Shown: positions 26,067 to 34,208 of the stretch, piece by piece
Layout: each line of letters starts with the position of its first letter
Numbering within the stretch: position 1 is the first letter of the stretch
NCBI GenBank assembly: GCA_016717205.1
Contig: JADKGC010000004.1
Coordinates: forward strand, 248,001 to 312,000
Reading direction: 5' to 3'
Source: Candidatus Flexifilum breve
GTDB lineage: Bacteria; Chloroflexota; Anaerolineae; Aggregatilineales; Phototrophicaceae
Length of the DNA stretch: 64,000 nucleotides
Translations under genes and position numbers: made by a program
Notes under the pieces: model-generated
Told to the model about the DNA's origin: nothing
Databases searched by the model: none
Seen by the model: the letters and a program-made list of their open reading frames with translations, nothing else

Positions 26067-26636
26067 ATGAAAATCGGCGTATTGGCGCTGCAAGGCGCGT
26101 TCATCGAACATGAGAAGATGCTCAAAGGTTTGGGCGCAGAGACGATGCAGGTGCGCCTGCCGGGACACCTGAATGACCTCGACGGCTTGATCATCCCCGG
26201 CGGCGAAAGTACGACCATCGGCAAGATCGCCGTCGAATATGGCTTAATCGAACCGCTGCGGGAGTTCGCGGCGACGCGCCCCACGTGGGGCACATGCGCG
26301 GGCATGATCTTTCTGGCGAAGGACATTGGCGTTGACCGCCAGCCCATCCTCGGGCTGATGGATATTCACGTCAACCGCAACGCTTTCGGGCGGCAAATCG
26401 ACAGTTTCGAGACGGAACTGCCCATCAAGGGGCTGGACGAACCGTTTCACGCGGTCTTCATCCGCGCGCCGCTGGTCACTGCCGTGGAGCCGGGCGTCGA
26501 AGTGTTGGCGTCGTTGGGCGAGGGGCGGATCGTCGCCGTGGAGCAGGGGCATCTGCTAGCAACCGCCTTCCACCCCGAACTAACCGGCGATTCTCGCCTG
26601 CACGCTTACTTCCTGAACAAGGTTAACCGGGCTTAA
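26067..26636 (+). CDS. pdxT: Pyridoxal 5'-phosphate synthase glutaminase subunit PdxT
   Basis: This 189-residue class I glutaminase releases ammonia from glutamine for PdxS. It has GVLALQGAF at the start, LIIPGGEST, the nucleophile C77 in GTCAGMI, and the His/Glu pair in AFHPELTGD (H169, E171). The length is normal. The usual partner pdxS is not adjacent or elsewhere in the window, so it must lie elsewhere in the genome. It stands alone behind a composite repeat element. Confidence 0.95.
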   Translation: MKIGVLALQGAFIEHEKMLKGLGAETMQVRLPGHLNDLDGLIIPGGESTTIGKIAVEYGLIEPLREFAATRPTWGTCAGMIFLAKDIGVDRQPILGLMDIHVNRNAFGRQIDSFETELPIKGLDEPFHAVFIRAPLVTAVEPGVEVLASLGEGRIVAVEQGHLLATAFHPELTGDSRLHAYFLNKVNRA

Positions 26637-26655
26637 TCTGGCGTAAATTTTGCCG

Positions 26656-26683
26656 TTTGCAATTTCAGACTTCATGCTACAAT
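26656..26683 (+). promoter_or_regulatory. Predicted promoter for the acidic-protein operon
   Basis: TTTGCA at 26656-26661, 16-nt spacer, TACAAT at 26678-26683. The octamer GCTACAAT is repeated 20 nt further on (26696-26703). Confidence 0.6.
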
Positions 26684-26740
26684 ACCCGCGCTTTGAGCTA
26701 CAATGAGGCTTAAATTGCCTACCAAGTGGGGTGAAGAACA

Positions 26741-26983
26741 ATGACCTACAAACCGTTCCTGAACGGCGTGGACTACACGGATGACGAGGAAGAATTCGAA
26801 GAAGAAGACGTCGAACTGGAAGAAGACGAAGAAGAATTCGAAGACGACCTGCTCGACGATTTCGAAGAAGACGACTTCGACGACGATTTCGAAGATGATG
26901 ACTACGACGATTTCGACGACGACGACGACGACTACGACGATGACTACGACGACGACTACGATGACGACGATGACGATTACTAA
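26741..26983 (+). CDS. Extremely acidic low-complexity protein
   Basis: An 80-residue protein of which about two thirds is Asp or Glu. After a normal MTYKPFLNGVDY start comes a Glu-rich block, then a tail of Asp runs punctuated by single Phe or Tyr (DDDY/DDDF pattern). It has its own promoter and a GGGGTGAAGAAC box before ATG. Codons GAC and GAT alternate, so the acid run is not one slipped trinucleotide. Acidic tails like this can bind basic proteins, metals or mimic nucleic acid; no function is known. The propeller gene starts 9 nt later. Confidence 0.75.
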   Translation: MTYKPFLNGVDYTDDEEEFEEEDVELEEDEEEFEDDLLDDFEEDDFDDDFEDDDYDDFDDDDDDYDDDYDDDYDDDDDDY

Positions 26984-26992
26984 TCGTCGCCT

Positions 26993-27964
26993 ATGTCACG
27001 CCTGATCATCTTCGCCCTGCTGTTTCTCTGGTCGGCGACGGTATCTGCGCAGGATACCGTCGGCCCGATTGGCTCCGTTGAAGCGGGTGATTTTCGCGCG
27101 CTGGCGGTCACCGCTGACGGGAGCCGTCTGCTGATTGCGGACGCCGAAAACGATCAACTGCGGGTATATGACTTCAACGACCCGGCGACGCCTACTCTCA
27201 TCAACAGTGTAGATCTCGAAGGCGAGCCGGTGGCGGTGGTGGCGGCGGAAGACTTCGCCCTCGTCGCCGTGCGCACGCCGGACAGCGGCGACGCGGTGCG
27301 CGTGATCGCGCCCTCGCGCTATAGCCGTCCACAGGGTTGGCGTGAAATCAATTCGCTCGATGTGCAGGAGGGCGTCTCCCGGCTTGTGATTGCGCCGGAC
27401 AACGCCTGGGTGCTGGCGCTCAGCCCGCGCACCTATACATTGATCGAACTGCTGTCCGTGGGTGAAATCAACTGGCTGCCGCGCGACTCCGCTCTCGTGG
27501 ATGCGGCGGTGGGGAATGACCGCGCTTATCTGCTCAATTCGTCCGGGTTGAGCACCGAAACGCTCAGCGCGAATGTGACGATGCAGAGCGCGGCAGCGCT
27601 GGAATTGGACGGCGCGGCGCGGCGCATCAGCCTCAATGTGCGTTTAACCCTCGGCGTGATCGTGCTCAACGAGAGCGACCTGCTGCTGTTCGACCCCGAT
27701 ACACTAGAAACGGTCAGCACCTTGACTGTGGACGGCGCGGCGATCACCGATGCGCAGTTCGTGAGCGGCGAACAGGGCGAATGGCTGGCGCTGACCCGCG
27801 AGGGCAGCAGCGACATCACGCTGCTGGACGTGAGCGATCCGGCGGACATCAGCGAACGCGAACCGCTGACGACGGGTTTCGAGACGCCCGTGCAGGCCCT
27901 GACGACCTATAACGAACTCATCGTCGCGACGGATGGGCAGACCGTTCGGATCTTTCAGTCTTAG
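26993..27964 (+). CDS. Exported beta-propeller protein
   Basis: A 323-residue protein with a signal peptide (ending TVSA-QD) and repeating propeller blades of about 45 residues: FRALAVTADGSRLLIADAENDQLRVYDFND, then EGVSRLVIAPDNAWVLALSP and later DITLLDVSDPADISER. This is the YVTN/LVIVD-type surface propeller. No enzyme signature is seen. It is very likely co-transcribed with the acidic protein gene, whose stop lies 9 nt upstream. A possible link is calcium or metal binding at the surface, but this is speculation. Confidence 0.8.
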   Translation: MSRLIIFALLFLWSATVSAQDTVGPIGSVEAGDFRALAVTADGSRLLIADAENDQLRVYDFNDPATPTLINSVDLEGEPVAVVAAEDFALVAVRTPDSGDAVRVIAPSRYSRPQGWREINSLDVQEGVSRLVIAPDNAWVLALSPRTYTLIELLSVGEINWLPRDSALVDAAVGNDRAYLLNSSGLSTETLSANVTMQSAAALELDGAARRISLNVRLTLGVIVLNESDLLLFDPDTLETVSTLTVDGAAITDAQFVSGEQGEWLALTREGSSDITLLDVSDPADISEREPLTTGFETPVQALTTYNELIVATDGQTVRIFQS

Positions 27965-28000
27965 GGGCGGGGTCTTCACCAAACCTTCACGTTTGCGGGG

Positions 28001-28029
28001 TTTACAAGCCTGCAAAATCGGCGTATAGT
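28001..28029 (+). promoter_or_regulatory. Strong predicted promoter, upstream of the DUF1003 leader
   Basis: TTTACA at 28001-28006, 17-nt spacer, TATAGT at 28024-28029. Transcription would start near 28036, leaving a leader of about 310 nt before the DUF1003 start codon. Confidence 0.7.
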
Positions 28030-28035
28030 GGCAAT

Positions 28036-28349
28036 GTCGCGCGGGAGTGCCTGCGTGATTTACGTATTCGTGTTCAAGCGAAGGAATCAATGGACGCTGG
28101 TAGTAATACCACCGAACAGGTGCCGCCTCAAACTGGCGGCGATAACGTTCCGAAGCGCTAACCCTCCCCTGTAAGACCCCGGGGCAGTAGCGCGGCCGAA
28201 GCGTTATTGCCGACCCTGAGTATTCAGGGAAACGGGTGTGGCAACCCCTGTTCACAAATTCTATAGGCTGTGTCGACGCGGTGAATGTGTGCCATGTCTA
28301 GGCGTGGTTTGCGCCGCGACGTCACGAGTTCTGATACGAGGGGGTTCCC
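28036..28349 (+). ncRNA. Structured leader RNA of unknown type upstream of DUF1003 gene
   Basis: The leader contains clear hairpins in series. TGGTA-GTAA-TACCA (28098-28111) is closed by a GNRA tetraloop. GCCGCC-7 nt-GGCGGC follows at 28122-28140, then CCCTGA-GTAT-TCAGGG at 28214-28229, then a GGGT/ACCC pairing at 28234-28247. The 11-nt string CCGAAGCGYTA occurs twice (about 28150 and 28197). A small ORF of 23 codons (ATG at 28090 with a GAAGGAA box) overlaps the first hairpins. I compared it by eye with M-box, yybP-ykoY, glycine, SAM, cobalamin and ydaO consensus and found no match. It could be a riboswitch, another cis-acting RNA or a small mRNA. Confidence 0.45.
28090..28161 (+). CDS. Possible 23-residue leader ORF
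   Basis: ATG at 28090 follows GAAGGAA by 4 nt. The frame runs to a TAA at 28159-28161. The peptide is polar (TTEQVPPQTGGDNV) and unlike a secreted peptide. It overlaps the hairpins described for the leader, so coding and structure compete as explanations. Confidence 0.3.
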   Translation: MDAGSNTTEQVPPQTGGDNVPKR

Positions 28350-28976
28350 ATGTACAACGACCTGCTGTTGAATCGTATTGCCGCTCAAACCGAGAATGAC
28401 GAGCAGATTCAGGACTTGATCGATGAGATCGAAGAACTGGACAGCCTGCTCAGCCCCGAAGCCCAGGAACTGATTCGTGGTCTGCGTCCGCACATCGTCA
28501 CCGACGACGTGTACGAGGATATTGACGAAAAAGCCTCGTTCGGTGATCGCATGGCAGACAAAATCGCCGCCTTAGCAGGTAGCTGGCGCTTTATCATCAT
28601 CTTTGTGGCAGTCATGGCGATCTGGATCGCTGTGAATGGTTCGATGGGCGCGGAAGCTTTTGACCCGTTCCCGTTCATCCTGCTCAACCTCACGCTCAGC
28701 ACGGTGGCGGCGTTGCAAGCCCCGGTTATTTTGATGGCGGCAAATCGTCAGTCAGCGAAGGATCGAGCGGTTGCGCAGAATGATTATCAGGTCAATCTCA
28801 AGAACGAAGTTGAAATCGCCGACCTGCACCGCAAGATGGACAACCTCGCCGATGCGCTCACCGTGCAGACCAAGATGGTCAACGTGCTGGTGGAAGCGCG
28901 GCGCAAGGAACTGAACGCCACCGTCCGCCTGATCGAATCGGCGCGCGCCGAACACTCACAGGCGATTGGTCGCTAG
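28350..28976 (+). CDS. DUF1003 membrane protein
   Basis: A 208-residue protein. The N-terminal 65 residues are acidic and helical. The DUF1003 core has two membrane helices at about 80-125: FGDRMADKIAALAGSWRFIIIFVAVMAIWIAVN and FPFILLNLTLSTVAALQAPVILMAANRQSAKDR. A soluble coiled-coil tail follows (VNLKNEVEIADLHRKMDNLAD). DUF1003 has no settled function. The tail after the second helix is basic, as expected for a cytoplasmic end. It lies behind a 310-nt folded leader, suggesting post-transcriptional control. Confidence 0.9.
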   Translation: MYNDLLLNRIAAQTENDEQIQDLIDEIEELDSLLSPEAQELIRGLRPHIVTDDVYEDIDEKASFGDRMADKIAALAGSWRFIIIFVAVMAIWIAVNGSMGAEAFDPFPFILLNLTLSTVAALQAPVILMAANRQSAKDRAVAQNDYQVNLKNEVEIADLHRKMDNLADALTVQTKMVNVLVEARRKELNATVRLIESARAEHSQAIGR

Positions 28977-28982
28977 GCTGAA

Positions 28983-29056
28983 GTCGTCAGTTCACAGTTT
29001 ACAGTCGACAGCTAAAAGCAATTTTAACTGTCGACTGTGAACTGAAAACTGATCAC
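28983..29056. repeat. Inverted heptamer array (NNNNCAG units)
   Basis: Left units such as TTCACAG and TTTACAG (28987-29011) face inverse units such as CTGTGAA and CTGTCGA (29028-29050) around a 16-nt loop. The result is a near-perfect hairpin between convergent genes. Confidence 0.85.
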
Positions 29057-29556
29057 TCATAAACCGGAACGGCGGGTTCGCTCTCTCCACCAATGCGCCG
29101 CCGCGCCGTCTCCCGCCGCCCCACTGCCGGAACAGCTTTAGTCGCTGCGGCCAACCCAAAGGCGGGCATGTTGTTATACACGCAGTCCACGTTCCCCGGC
29201 TCGACCAGATACGTCTCATGGAAAATACCGACCGCCCGGCTCTTGGCGGCCTCCCGGTTGAACTTCTGCCACGCGGGGAGATGCAGATCGTCCTTGTCGC
29301 GGGCAAACGCCTCCAGTTGATCGAATGAACGCCAGTACATCACGTAGAGCAGCACCCGCCCGGAGAGGTACAGGCGGCTGCCGAGCACGCCTTTTTCCGG
29401 GTGAGCGGCGAGTTCACGCTGCATGGGCGGCATGGCCATGAAGACGGGCAGCCAATGGCGCACCGCCAGCAGACGATTGATGCGGACGCCGATCAGAAAG
29501 ACGACCACGGGTTCGTCGAATTCGGCGGTGATGCGTTGGGGGATTACAGCGCTCAT
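29053..29556 (-). CDS. DUF4188 family protein (monooxygenase-like)
   Basis: This 167-residue protein matches the DUF4188 pattern: VVVFLIGVRINRLLAVRHWLPVFMAMPPM, HPEKGVLGSRLYLSGRVLLYVMYWRSFDQLEAFARD, then HETYLVEPGNVDCVYNNMPAFGLA. It is an alpha/beta-barrel of the dimeric monooxygenase type, seen in fungal and bacterial heme-less oxygenases. Substrate unknown. ATG has a GAGGAG box. It lies alone next to the heptamer array. Confidence 0.87.
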   Translation of the reverse strand: MSAVIPQRITAEFDEPVVVFLIGVRINRLLAVRHWLPVFMAMPPMQRELAAHPEKGVLGSRLYLSGRVLLYVMYWRSFDQLEAFARDKDDLHLPAWQKFNREAAKSRAVGIFHETYLVEPGNVDCVYNNMPAFGLAAATKAVPAVGRRETARRRIGGESEPAVPVYE

Positions 29557-29620
29557 CTGGGTCTCCTCTATGACATTGGATCATCTTACGAAGAAACGCC
29601 GGAATGGTTGCGCGGGTTTA

Positions 29621-30604
29621 TCAAACCTTAACCCGGTTCGGGTCGATGACATATTCCCACCAGTTCCACGAGAGTCCGCCGCTCTCGCCTTCGATGTGGG
29701 GGAAGTGCCGGAACCACCAGCGGTGATGTTCGCGGATGTCGCCGTTGCCCCACTCGGCACACGTCATTGTGCGCGGTGCGCCGTTCAGGTTGGGGAAGGC
29801 GTACCAATGATCAGCGCGGGCGGGGACGGGTCGCGGATTGCCCCAGTCATAATCTTTGAGACTGTTGGGCGCAAAATGCACATTGCCGCATTCGGCCGCG
29901 CCAGGGTGCGTTTTGTCATAGCGGATGAACTGCTCCCACAGGTTCGGGTGTGCCCGCTCAAAGACCTTCGACAGAATCGACTCGGCGCGATGGCCTAAGT
30001 CTTCGAGCATTTCACCGACGCCGCGCTCATAGTTGAAGCCCATAATCACGAAACGGCGTTTGGCGATCTCTGTGCCTCTGAGCGGCGGCGCGTTGCACCA
30101 GAACGCACCCGGCCCGCACATGATCGACTCGTAGTAGCCGCAGTAGGGAAAACCGAGCAGCCACACCTCGTCAATCTCCCCATCGCTCACGCGCTCGATC
30201 ATCCGGAACTCTTTGACCAACGCCAGATAATCGACTGCGTCGGGTTGGTGAAAGTTACGGCTCGTCCACGCCTGATCGAAGCTCTGCGGCGTATAGCGGA
30301 AGCCATCCAGCTTGAGCGGAAAATTATCCACTTCAATGCGCTCCACAATCTGATACTGCGCATAGCCGTAGCTGATCGCCTGGATGTCGTCAATGTAGCC
30401 CTGCGCCAGCTTGTCGGGGTCGTTCCAGCGGTAGAGCGTCTGCGCCTTGACCCCTTGAATCAGGGGGTTATGGATGATCGTCAGCACCTTTGGCTTGACA
30501 GGCGGCGGGGTTGCCAGTGGACTGGTCACGGTGGGCAGCGGCGCGTTGACTGAATCAAGCGGGTGGGATTGAGCGGAGGTGAACAACCGTTTGAGGAAAT
30601 CCAT
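29621..30604 (-). CDS. Protein of unknown function, aromatic-rich
   Basis: A 327-residue protein with no membrane helix or signal peptide. It has a conserved-looking VLTIIHNPLIQG start, DEVWLLGFPYCGYYESIMCGPGAF, and a C-terminal part rich in Trp and His (HHRWWFRHFPH, SWNWWEYVIDP). The His/Asp-rich C-terminus and double-Cys loop suggest a hydrolase, but I do not recognise the family. ATG 30604 follows a GAAAGAATG box; the first nine residues of the longer frame lie in a REPIN-like element. Confidence 0.65.
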   Translation of the reverse strand: MDFLKRLFTSAQSHPLDSVNAPLPTVTSPLATPPPVKPKVLTIIHNPLIQGVKAQTLYRWNDPDKLAQGYIDDIQAISYGYAQYQIVERIEVDNFPLKLDGFRYTPQSFDQAWTSRNFHQPDAVDYLALVKEFRMIERVSDGEIDEVWLLGFPYCGYYESIMCGPGAFWCNAPPLRGTEIAKRRFVIMGFNYERGVGEMLEDLGHRAESILSKVFERAHPNLWEQFIRYDKTHPGAAECGNVHFAPNSLKDYDWGNPRPVPARADHWYAFPNLNGAPRTMTCAEWGNGDIREHHRWWFRHFPHIEGESGGLSWNWWEYVIDPNRVKV

Positions 30605-30618
30605 GCGCACATTCTTTC

Positions 30619-30686
30619 GTAGGGACACCATTCATGGCGTCCGTGCCAGCAAAATGACGAGCGGACGCGATTTATCGCGTCCCTAC
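30619..30686. repeat. REPIN-like inverted pair of palindromes
   Basis: GTAGGGACACC-ATT-CATGGCGTCC at the left faces GGACGCGAT-TT-ATCGCGTCCCTAC at the right, across a 14-nt loop. Same architecture as at 11725 and 45587. Confidence 0.85.
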
Positions 30687-30735
30687 GATGTTAGCTCACC
30701 CCAGCATCTCATCAGTCGAATGGGTGAGGTGATCT

Positions 30736-32124
30736 TTACTCGTTCGGGAACACCTTCCCTGGATTGAGGATGCCGTTGGGATCGAGCGTGGCTTTGATCG
30801 CGCGCATCACATCCAGCGACTCGCCGTGCTCGTAGGGCATGTACTTGGCTTTGCCGAGGCCGACGCCGTGTTCCCCGGTCGCCGTTCCGCCGAGCTTCAA
30901 CGCCTGCATGACGATTTCACCGTTGAGCTTCATCGCCCGCTCGAACGATTCCGGCGTGTCGTAGGGGAATTCGACATGGATATTGCCATCACCAGCGTGG
31001 CCGATCATGTAGGCGGTCGCGCCATCGCGCGCGGTCACGGTTTCGACAAAGCTGATGAGATCGGGGTAGGCGCTGATCGGTACGGCGACATCCATGATGA
31101 AGAACTGCTTGCCGGGATGCGAGCGCACCATGATCTCATACGAATGGTGGCGGGCATGCCACAACCGCTTGCGTTCGGCGGTGTCGGTGGTGGCGCGGAA
31201 TTCGATCACACCTAGCTCCTCACAGATTTCGCGCACGGACTTTAAGCCCGCTTCGAGCGTCTCGGGCAGCGCCGCATGAAACTCCATGAACAACGTCGGG
31301 TAATCTTTGAGCGGCACGCCTTCGGTCTCCCGCAGCATTTTGGCGTGCGCCGCGTCGATCAATTCGAGCGCCGCCGGGTCGAGGCCGCTGCCGCGCACCG
31401 CGACAACCGTTTCGACGGCGGCCGTCACGGTGGAGAAGTGCGCGACGACCGCGCTCATATGCATCGGCACGGGCACAAGCTTGAGCGTCGCCTCGGTAAT
31501 GATGCCGAGCGTGCCTTCGCTGCCCACGAACAGATGCAGCAGATCGTAGCCAGAGGCCTGCTTGACGGAGCGCGAACCCACGCTGATCAGGCGGCCATCC
31601 GCCAGCGCCACCTGCATTTTGAGCACGTTGTCTTTGCTCGCGCCGTATTTCACCGTGCGGATGCCCGCGGCGTTGTTCGCCAGCATGCCGCCGACCGTCG
31701 CGTTTGCACCGGGGTCAGGCGGGAAAAACAAACCAAAGCGCGCGAGTTCGGCGTTGAGGTCTTTGTGACCGATGCCCGGCTGCACCGTGACCTGAAAATC
31801 ATCGGCGTGGACGGCGACGATCTTGTTCATCTTCTCGAACGACATGAGGATACCGCCGCGCACGGGGATCGCGTTGCCTTCCAGTCCCGTGCCCACACCC
31901 CACGGCGTGACCGGAATGCAGTGCGCGTTCGCCAGCTTGAGCGTCGCCGCGACGCCCTCGGCGGTCGTCGGAAAGATGACGACTTCGGCGGGGTGCGCCG
32001 GGTGATGCGATTGGTCGCGGGCGTGTAGGTCGATATCGGCTTGGGCGACGCTCACCGCGTCGGCGCCCAGAATGCCGCGCAGGGCTTCGATAATGTCCGG
32101 GGTGACCGGATGGTATGCGTTCAT
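30736..32124 (-). CDS. FAD-linked D-lactate/glycolate dehydrogenase family protein
   Basis: This 462-residue flavoenzyme has the PCMH FAD-binding region (VTPWGVGTGLEGNAIPVRGG, PPDPGANATVGGMLANNAAGIRTVKYGASKDNVL) and the family C-terminal domain (HAGDGNIHVEFPYD, ATGEHGVGLGK, DPNGILNPGK). It oxidises 2-hydroxy acids, typically D-lactate or glycolate, passing electrons to a quinone or cytochrome. GlcE/GlcF partners are not next to it. ATG 32124 follows GAAGGACAC; a TTG is one codon upstream. Single-gene unit. Confidence 0.92.
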   Translation of the reverse strand: MNAYHPVTPDIIEALRGILGADAVSVAQADIDLHARDQSHHPAHPAEVVIFPTTAEGVAATLKLANAHCIPVTPWGVGTGLEGNAIPVRGGILMSFEKMNKIVAVHADDFQVTVQPGIGHKDLNAELARFGLFFPPDPGANATVGGMLANNAAGIRTVKYGASKDNVLKMQVALADGRLISVGSRSVKQASGYDLLHLFVGSEGTLGIITEATLKLVPVPMHMSAVVAHFSTVTAAVETVVAVRGSGLDPAALELIDAAHAKMLRETEGVPLKDYPTLFMEFHAALPETLEAGLKSVREICEELGVIEFRATTDTAERKRLWHARHHSYEIMVRSHPGKQFFIMDVAVPISAYPDLISFVETVTARDGATAYMIGHAGDGNIHVEFPYDTPESFERAMKLNGEIVMQALKLGGTATGEHGVGLGKAKYMPYEHGESLDVMRAIKATLDPNGILNPGKVFPNE

Positions 32125-32189
32125 CAAAACGTGTCCTTCAGTAGAAAATTCGCCTCAATGATACGTCGCACGCCGGATGGGATGCAAAT

Positions 32190-32711
32190 TCAATCGGGAA
32201 ACGCGCCGTATTCCTCGGTGAGTAATAGTGCTCCATACCGCCTGACCTGTCCCTCATTATCAAAGACAACGGTGAGGCTGTAGATGGTTTGCGGCATCCG
32301 AAACATACACGAACCTTGACCTGTACACTTGGTTTCCGGTTGACAGTCTATGTTGGTTTCCCATCCCGATGTTGCTTGACATACGTCAAGACCGGAGATA
32401 AACAGAGTATGTAGGTACGGGGCAAGCTGTGCCCATGTAGTAATGCCCGGCGGAAAGCGGCGTTCCAGCATCGCTTCGAGGTCGAATGGATCGTTGTTCG
32501 CTGGTGATGCACAGAACGGGTCGCTGGTGTCTACCTCAAACAGCGCGCACACGGAGGCGACATCGGCGACCGCGTAGGTCGCCGGAGGATAGTCAGCTGG
32601 ATCAGGACCAATCATTGACCAGAACGTGAGCATCCCGCCGATACAAAGGATACTCGCGAGAACAAAAAAGGCTGTGGAAGCAAAAACAAACTTACCTGTA
32701 CGGGTTAACAT
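32190..32711 (-). CDS. Membrane-anchored exported protein, Cys-rich
   Basis: A 173-residue protein with one N-terminal hydrophobic helix (FVFASTAFFVLASILCIGGMLTFW) that is a signal-anchor, then an outer domain with six Cys: SVCALFEVDTSDPFCASP, DVCQATSG, DCQPETKCTGQGSC. The arrangement suggests two or three disulfides. GAAGAAG box before ATG. No family is recognised. Base composition is lower in GC than neighbours (note AT-rich stretch near 32.6-32.7 kb), so recent acquisition is possible. Confidence 0.65.
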   Translation of the reverse strand: MLTRTGKFVFASTAFFVLASILCIGGMLTFWSMIGPDPADYPPATYAVADVASVCALFEVDTSDPFCASPANNDPFDLEAMLERRFPPGITTWAQLAPYLHTLFISGLDVCQATSGWETNIDCQPETKCTGQGSCMFRMPQTIYSLTVVFDNEGQVRRYGALLLTEEYGAFPD

Positions 32712-32748
32712 GTTAGCTTCTTCAGATATCTACGTTACCTTCCACGTT

Positions 32749-33939
32749 CTAGAGGTAGTTTTGCACGATTTGCACTAAGTCGCGCGCTCGGTGACGGAAG
32801 GTGTGCTCTTTGAGCACCCGTTCCCGCGCGGCGACCCCGGCGGCGCGGCGTTCGTCATCGTGACTGAGCAGGTAGCGATAGCGATCCAGCGCTTCCTCTG
32901 TCGAGTTGACGATGAAGATCTCGCGCCCCGGCTCAAACCAGCGTTCGATCCCCACATACGGGTTGCCGACCATGCAGCAGCCCATCGACGCCAGCTCAAA
33001 TGGGCGTGACGACGACGAGGCGTAGACGCTGGCGTGCGCCATCCGTGTGATCACGAGGTTGAGCTTGGTGCGGCAGGCATATTCGCGCAGTTTGCTGAAG
33101 CTGAGATAGGGCAGCATTTCGGTGTGGCCGAGGTCGCCGAGCTTCGTCCCTCGCACGGCGAAGCGCTTGTCGCTCAGTTGCAGCGAAGGCTCTTTGATCA
33201 TGGCGTCGATCCATTCGCCGCGATACTCGCGCCCGTGCCCGTAAAACATGACATCGAGGTCTTGCGCGGGCACGTCGACCGGGCTGAACACATCCGGATC
33301 CGCGCCATAGAACAGCGTATGCACGGCTTTGGCTCCCAACTGCTTGATCGCCTCGGCGCCACCTTCGCTGTTGCTGATGAAGGCGGCATATTCGCTCACG
33401 TCCGCGCCCTGATAGATGCGGAAGCCCGTTGCGAAACCCGCCATGTTCGGCAGGCTGGCGGGCACATCACCGTCATAGTAAATCACGGGCTTATGGTGCT
33501 TCTGCATGATAGCGGCGGGCACGCCGACCAGATGGTTGAGCGGCGCGGTCAGGATGATGATCGCGTCGATGTCCGGCTCTTTGGTCAGCACGCGATCCAG
33601 TTCACGCTCCCACAGCGGGGCGATCATGGTCTGCGCGACCTGCCGCACCAGCTTGTCTGAAGTCGATTCCTCGCTGGTTACGGGTTTAGTCATCGCGCCC
33701 GCCGATTGTGGAGCGAAACGCCGCAGCGTATTGCGGGCAGTCTGGAAAGTATCGCCATAGAACTGCGCGGGGTTATCGCTGGCACGCCACCACAGCGACT
33801 CAATTGCCGGGCCTTGATAGGGCGCGGCGATTATGTCCACGCCAATTTCGTACAAGCCTTTGAGCAACTGCCACCACGCAGGCGTCGCGCTGAAAGGTTG
33901 CGTCAGGTCAAGGGAGGAGACGAGGAAAAAGAGTTTCAT
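32749..33939 (-). CDS. CgeB-like glycosyltransferase (GT-B)
   Basis: A 396-residue protein with GT-B architecture. It has an N-terminal domain (MKLFFLVSSLD, then PVIYYDGDVPASLPNMAGF and AFISNSEGGAEAIKQLGA), a linker VHTLFYGADPDVFSPVD and a C-terminal domain (DLDVMFYGHGREYRGEWIDAMI, SSRPFELASMGCCMVGNPYVGIERWFEPGREIFIVNSTEEAL). This is the CgeB/DUF3880-like group used in spore and capsule polysaccharide. The donor and acceptor are unknown. Neighbours are a Cys-rich exported protein and a repeat-dense gap. Confidence 0.83.
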   Translation of the reverse strand: MKLFFLVSSLDLTQPFSATPAWWQLLKGLYEIGVDIIAAPYQGPAIESLWWRASDNPAQFYGDTFQTARNTLRRFAPQSAGAMTKPVTSEESTSDKLVRQVAQTMIAPLWERELDRVLTKEPDIDAIIILTAPLNHLVGVPAAIMQKHHKPVIYYDGDVPASLPNMAGFATGFRIYQGADVSEYAAFISNSEGGAEAIKQLGAKAVHTLFYGADPDVFSPVDVPAQDLDVMFYGHGREYRGEWIDAMIKEPSLQLSDKRFAVRGTKLGDLGHTEMLPYLSFSKLREYACRTKLNLVITRMAHASVYASSSSRPFELASMGCCMVGNPYVGIERWFEPGREIFIVNSTEEALDRYRYLLSHDDERRAAGVAARERVLKEHTFRHRARDLVQIVQNYL

Positions 33940-34078
33940 GGAAGTTTACAGTTCTCAGTTGTCAGTTCACAGTAAAAGCCAGCGCAGCGTTCTTCTCGTA
34001 GGGATGCGATCAAGAGGGTGCCAAAAAGGCTTTTCGACCCTACCCCGACCCTAACAGGGGTAAGGTTTTCAATTGTAG

Positions 34079-34098
34079 GGACGAGGCATGCCTCGTCC
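34079..34098. repeat. Perfect 20-bp palindrome
   Basis: Same palindrome as at 11887 and 34189. Confidence 0.9.
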
Positions 34099-34188
34099 TC
34101 CTTTGCCAAAACAACCGTCACCCTATTGGCTAAAACCTTCTTTTGCTTCCACGGATGGCAGGCTTTTCGTCAAATCCAGAGAAAAACA

Positions 34189-34208
34189 GGACGAGGCATG
34201 CCTCGTCC
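34189..34208. repeat. Perfect 20-bp palindrome
   Basis: Third copy, flanked by CTAC as at 11887. Confidence 0.9.

Noticed and set aside
26781..27005. Thr/Lys/Met-rich ORF overlapping the acidic protein
   Set aside because: It is the +1 frame of the GAC/GAT run and has no promoter or ribosome-binding site of its own.
28036..28349. Leader as a known riboswitch (M-box, yybP-ykoY, SAM, cobalamin, glycine, ydaO)
   Set aside because: None of the conserved strings I know for these classes is present. The leader is therefore recorded as unknown.
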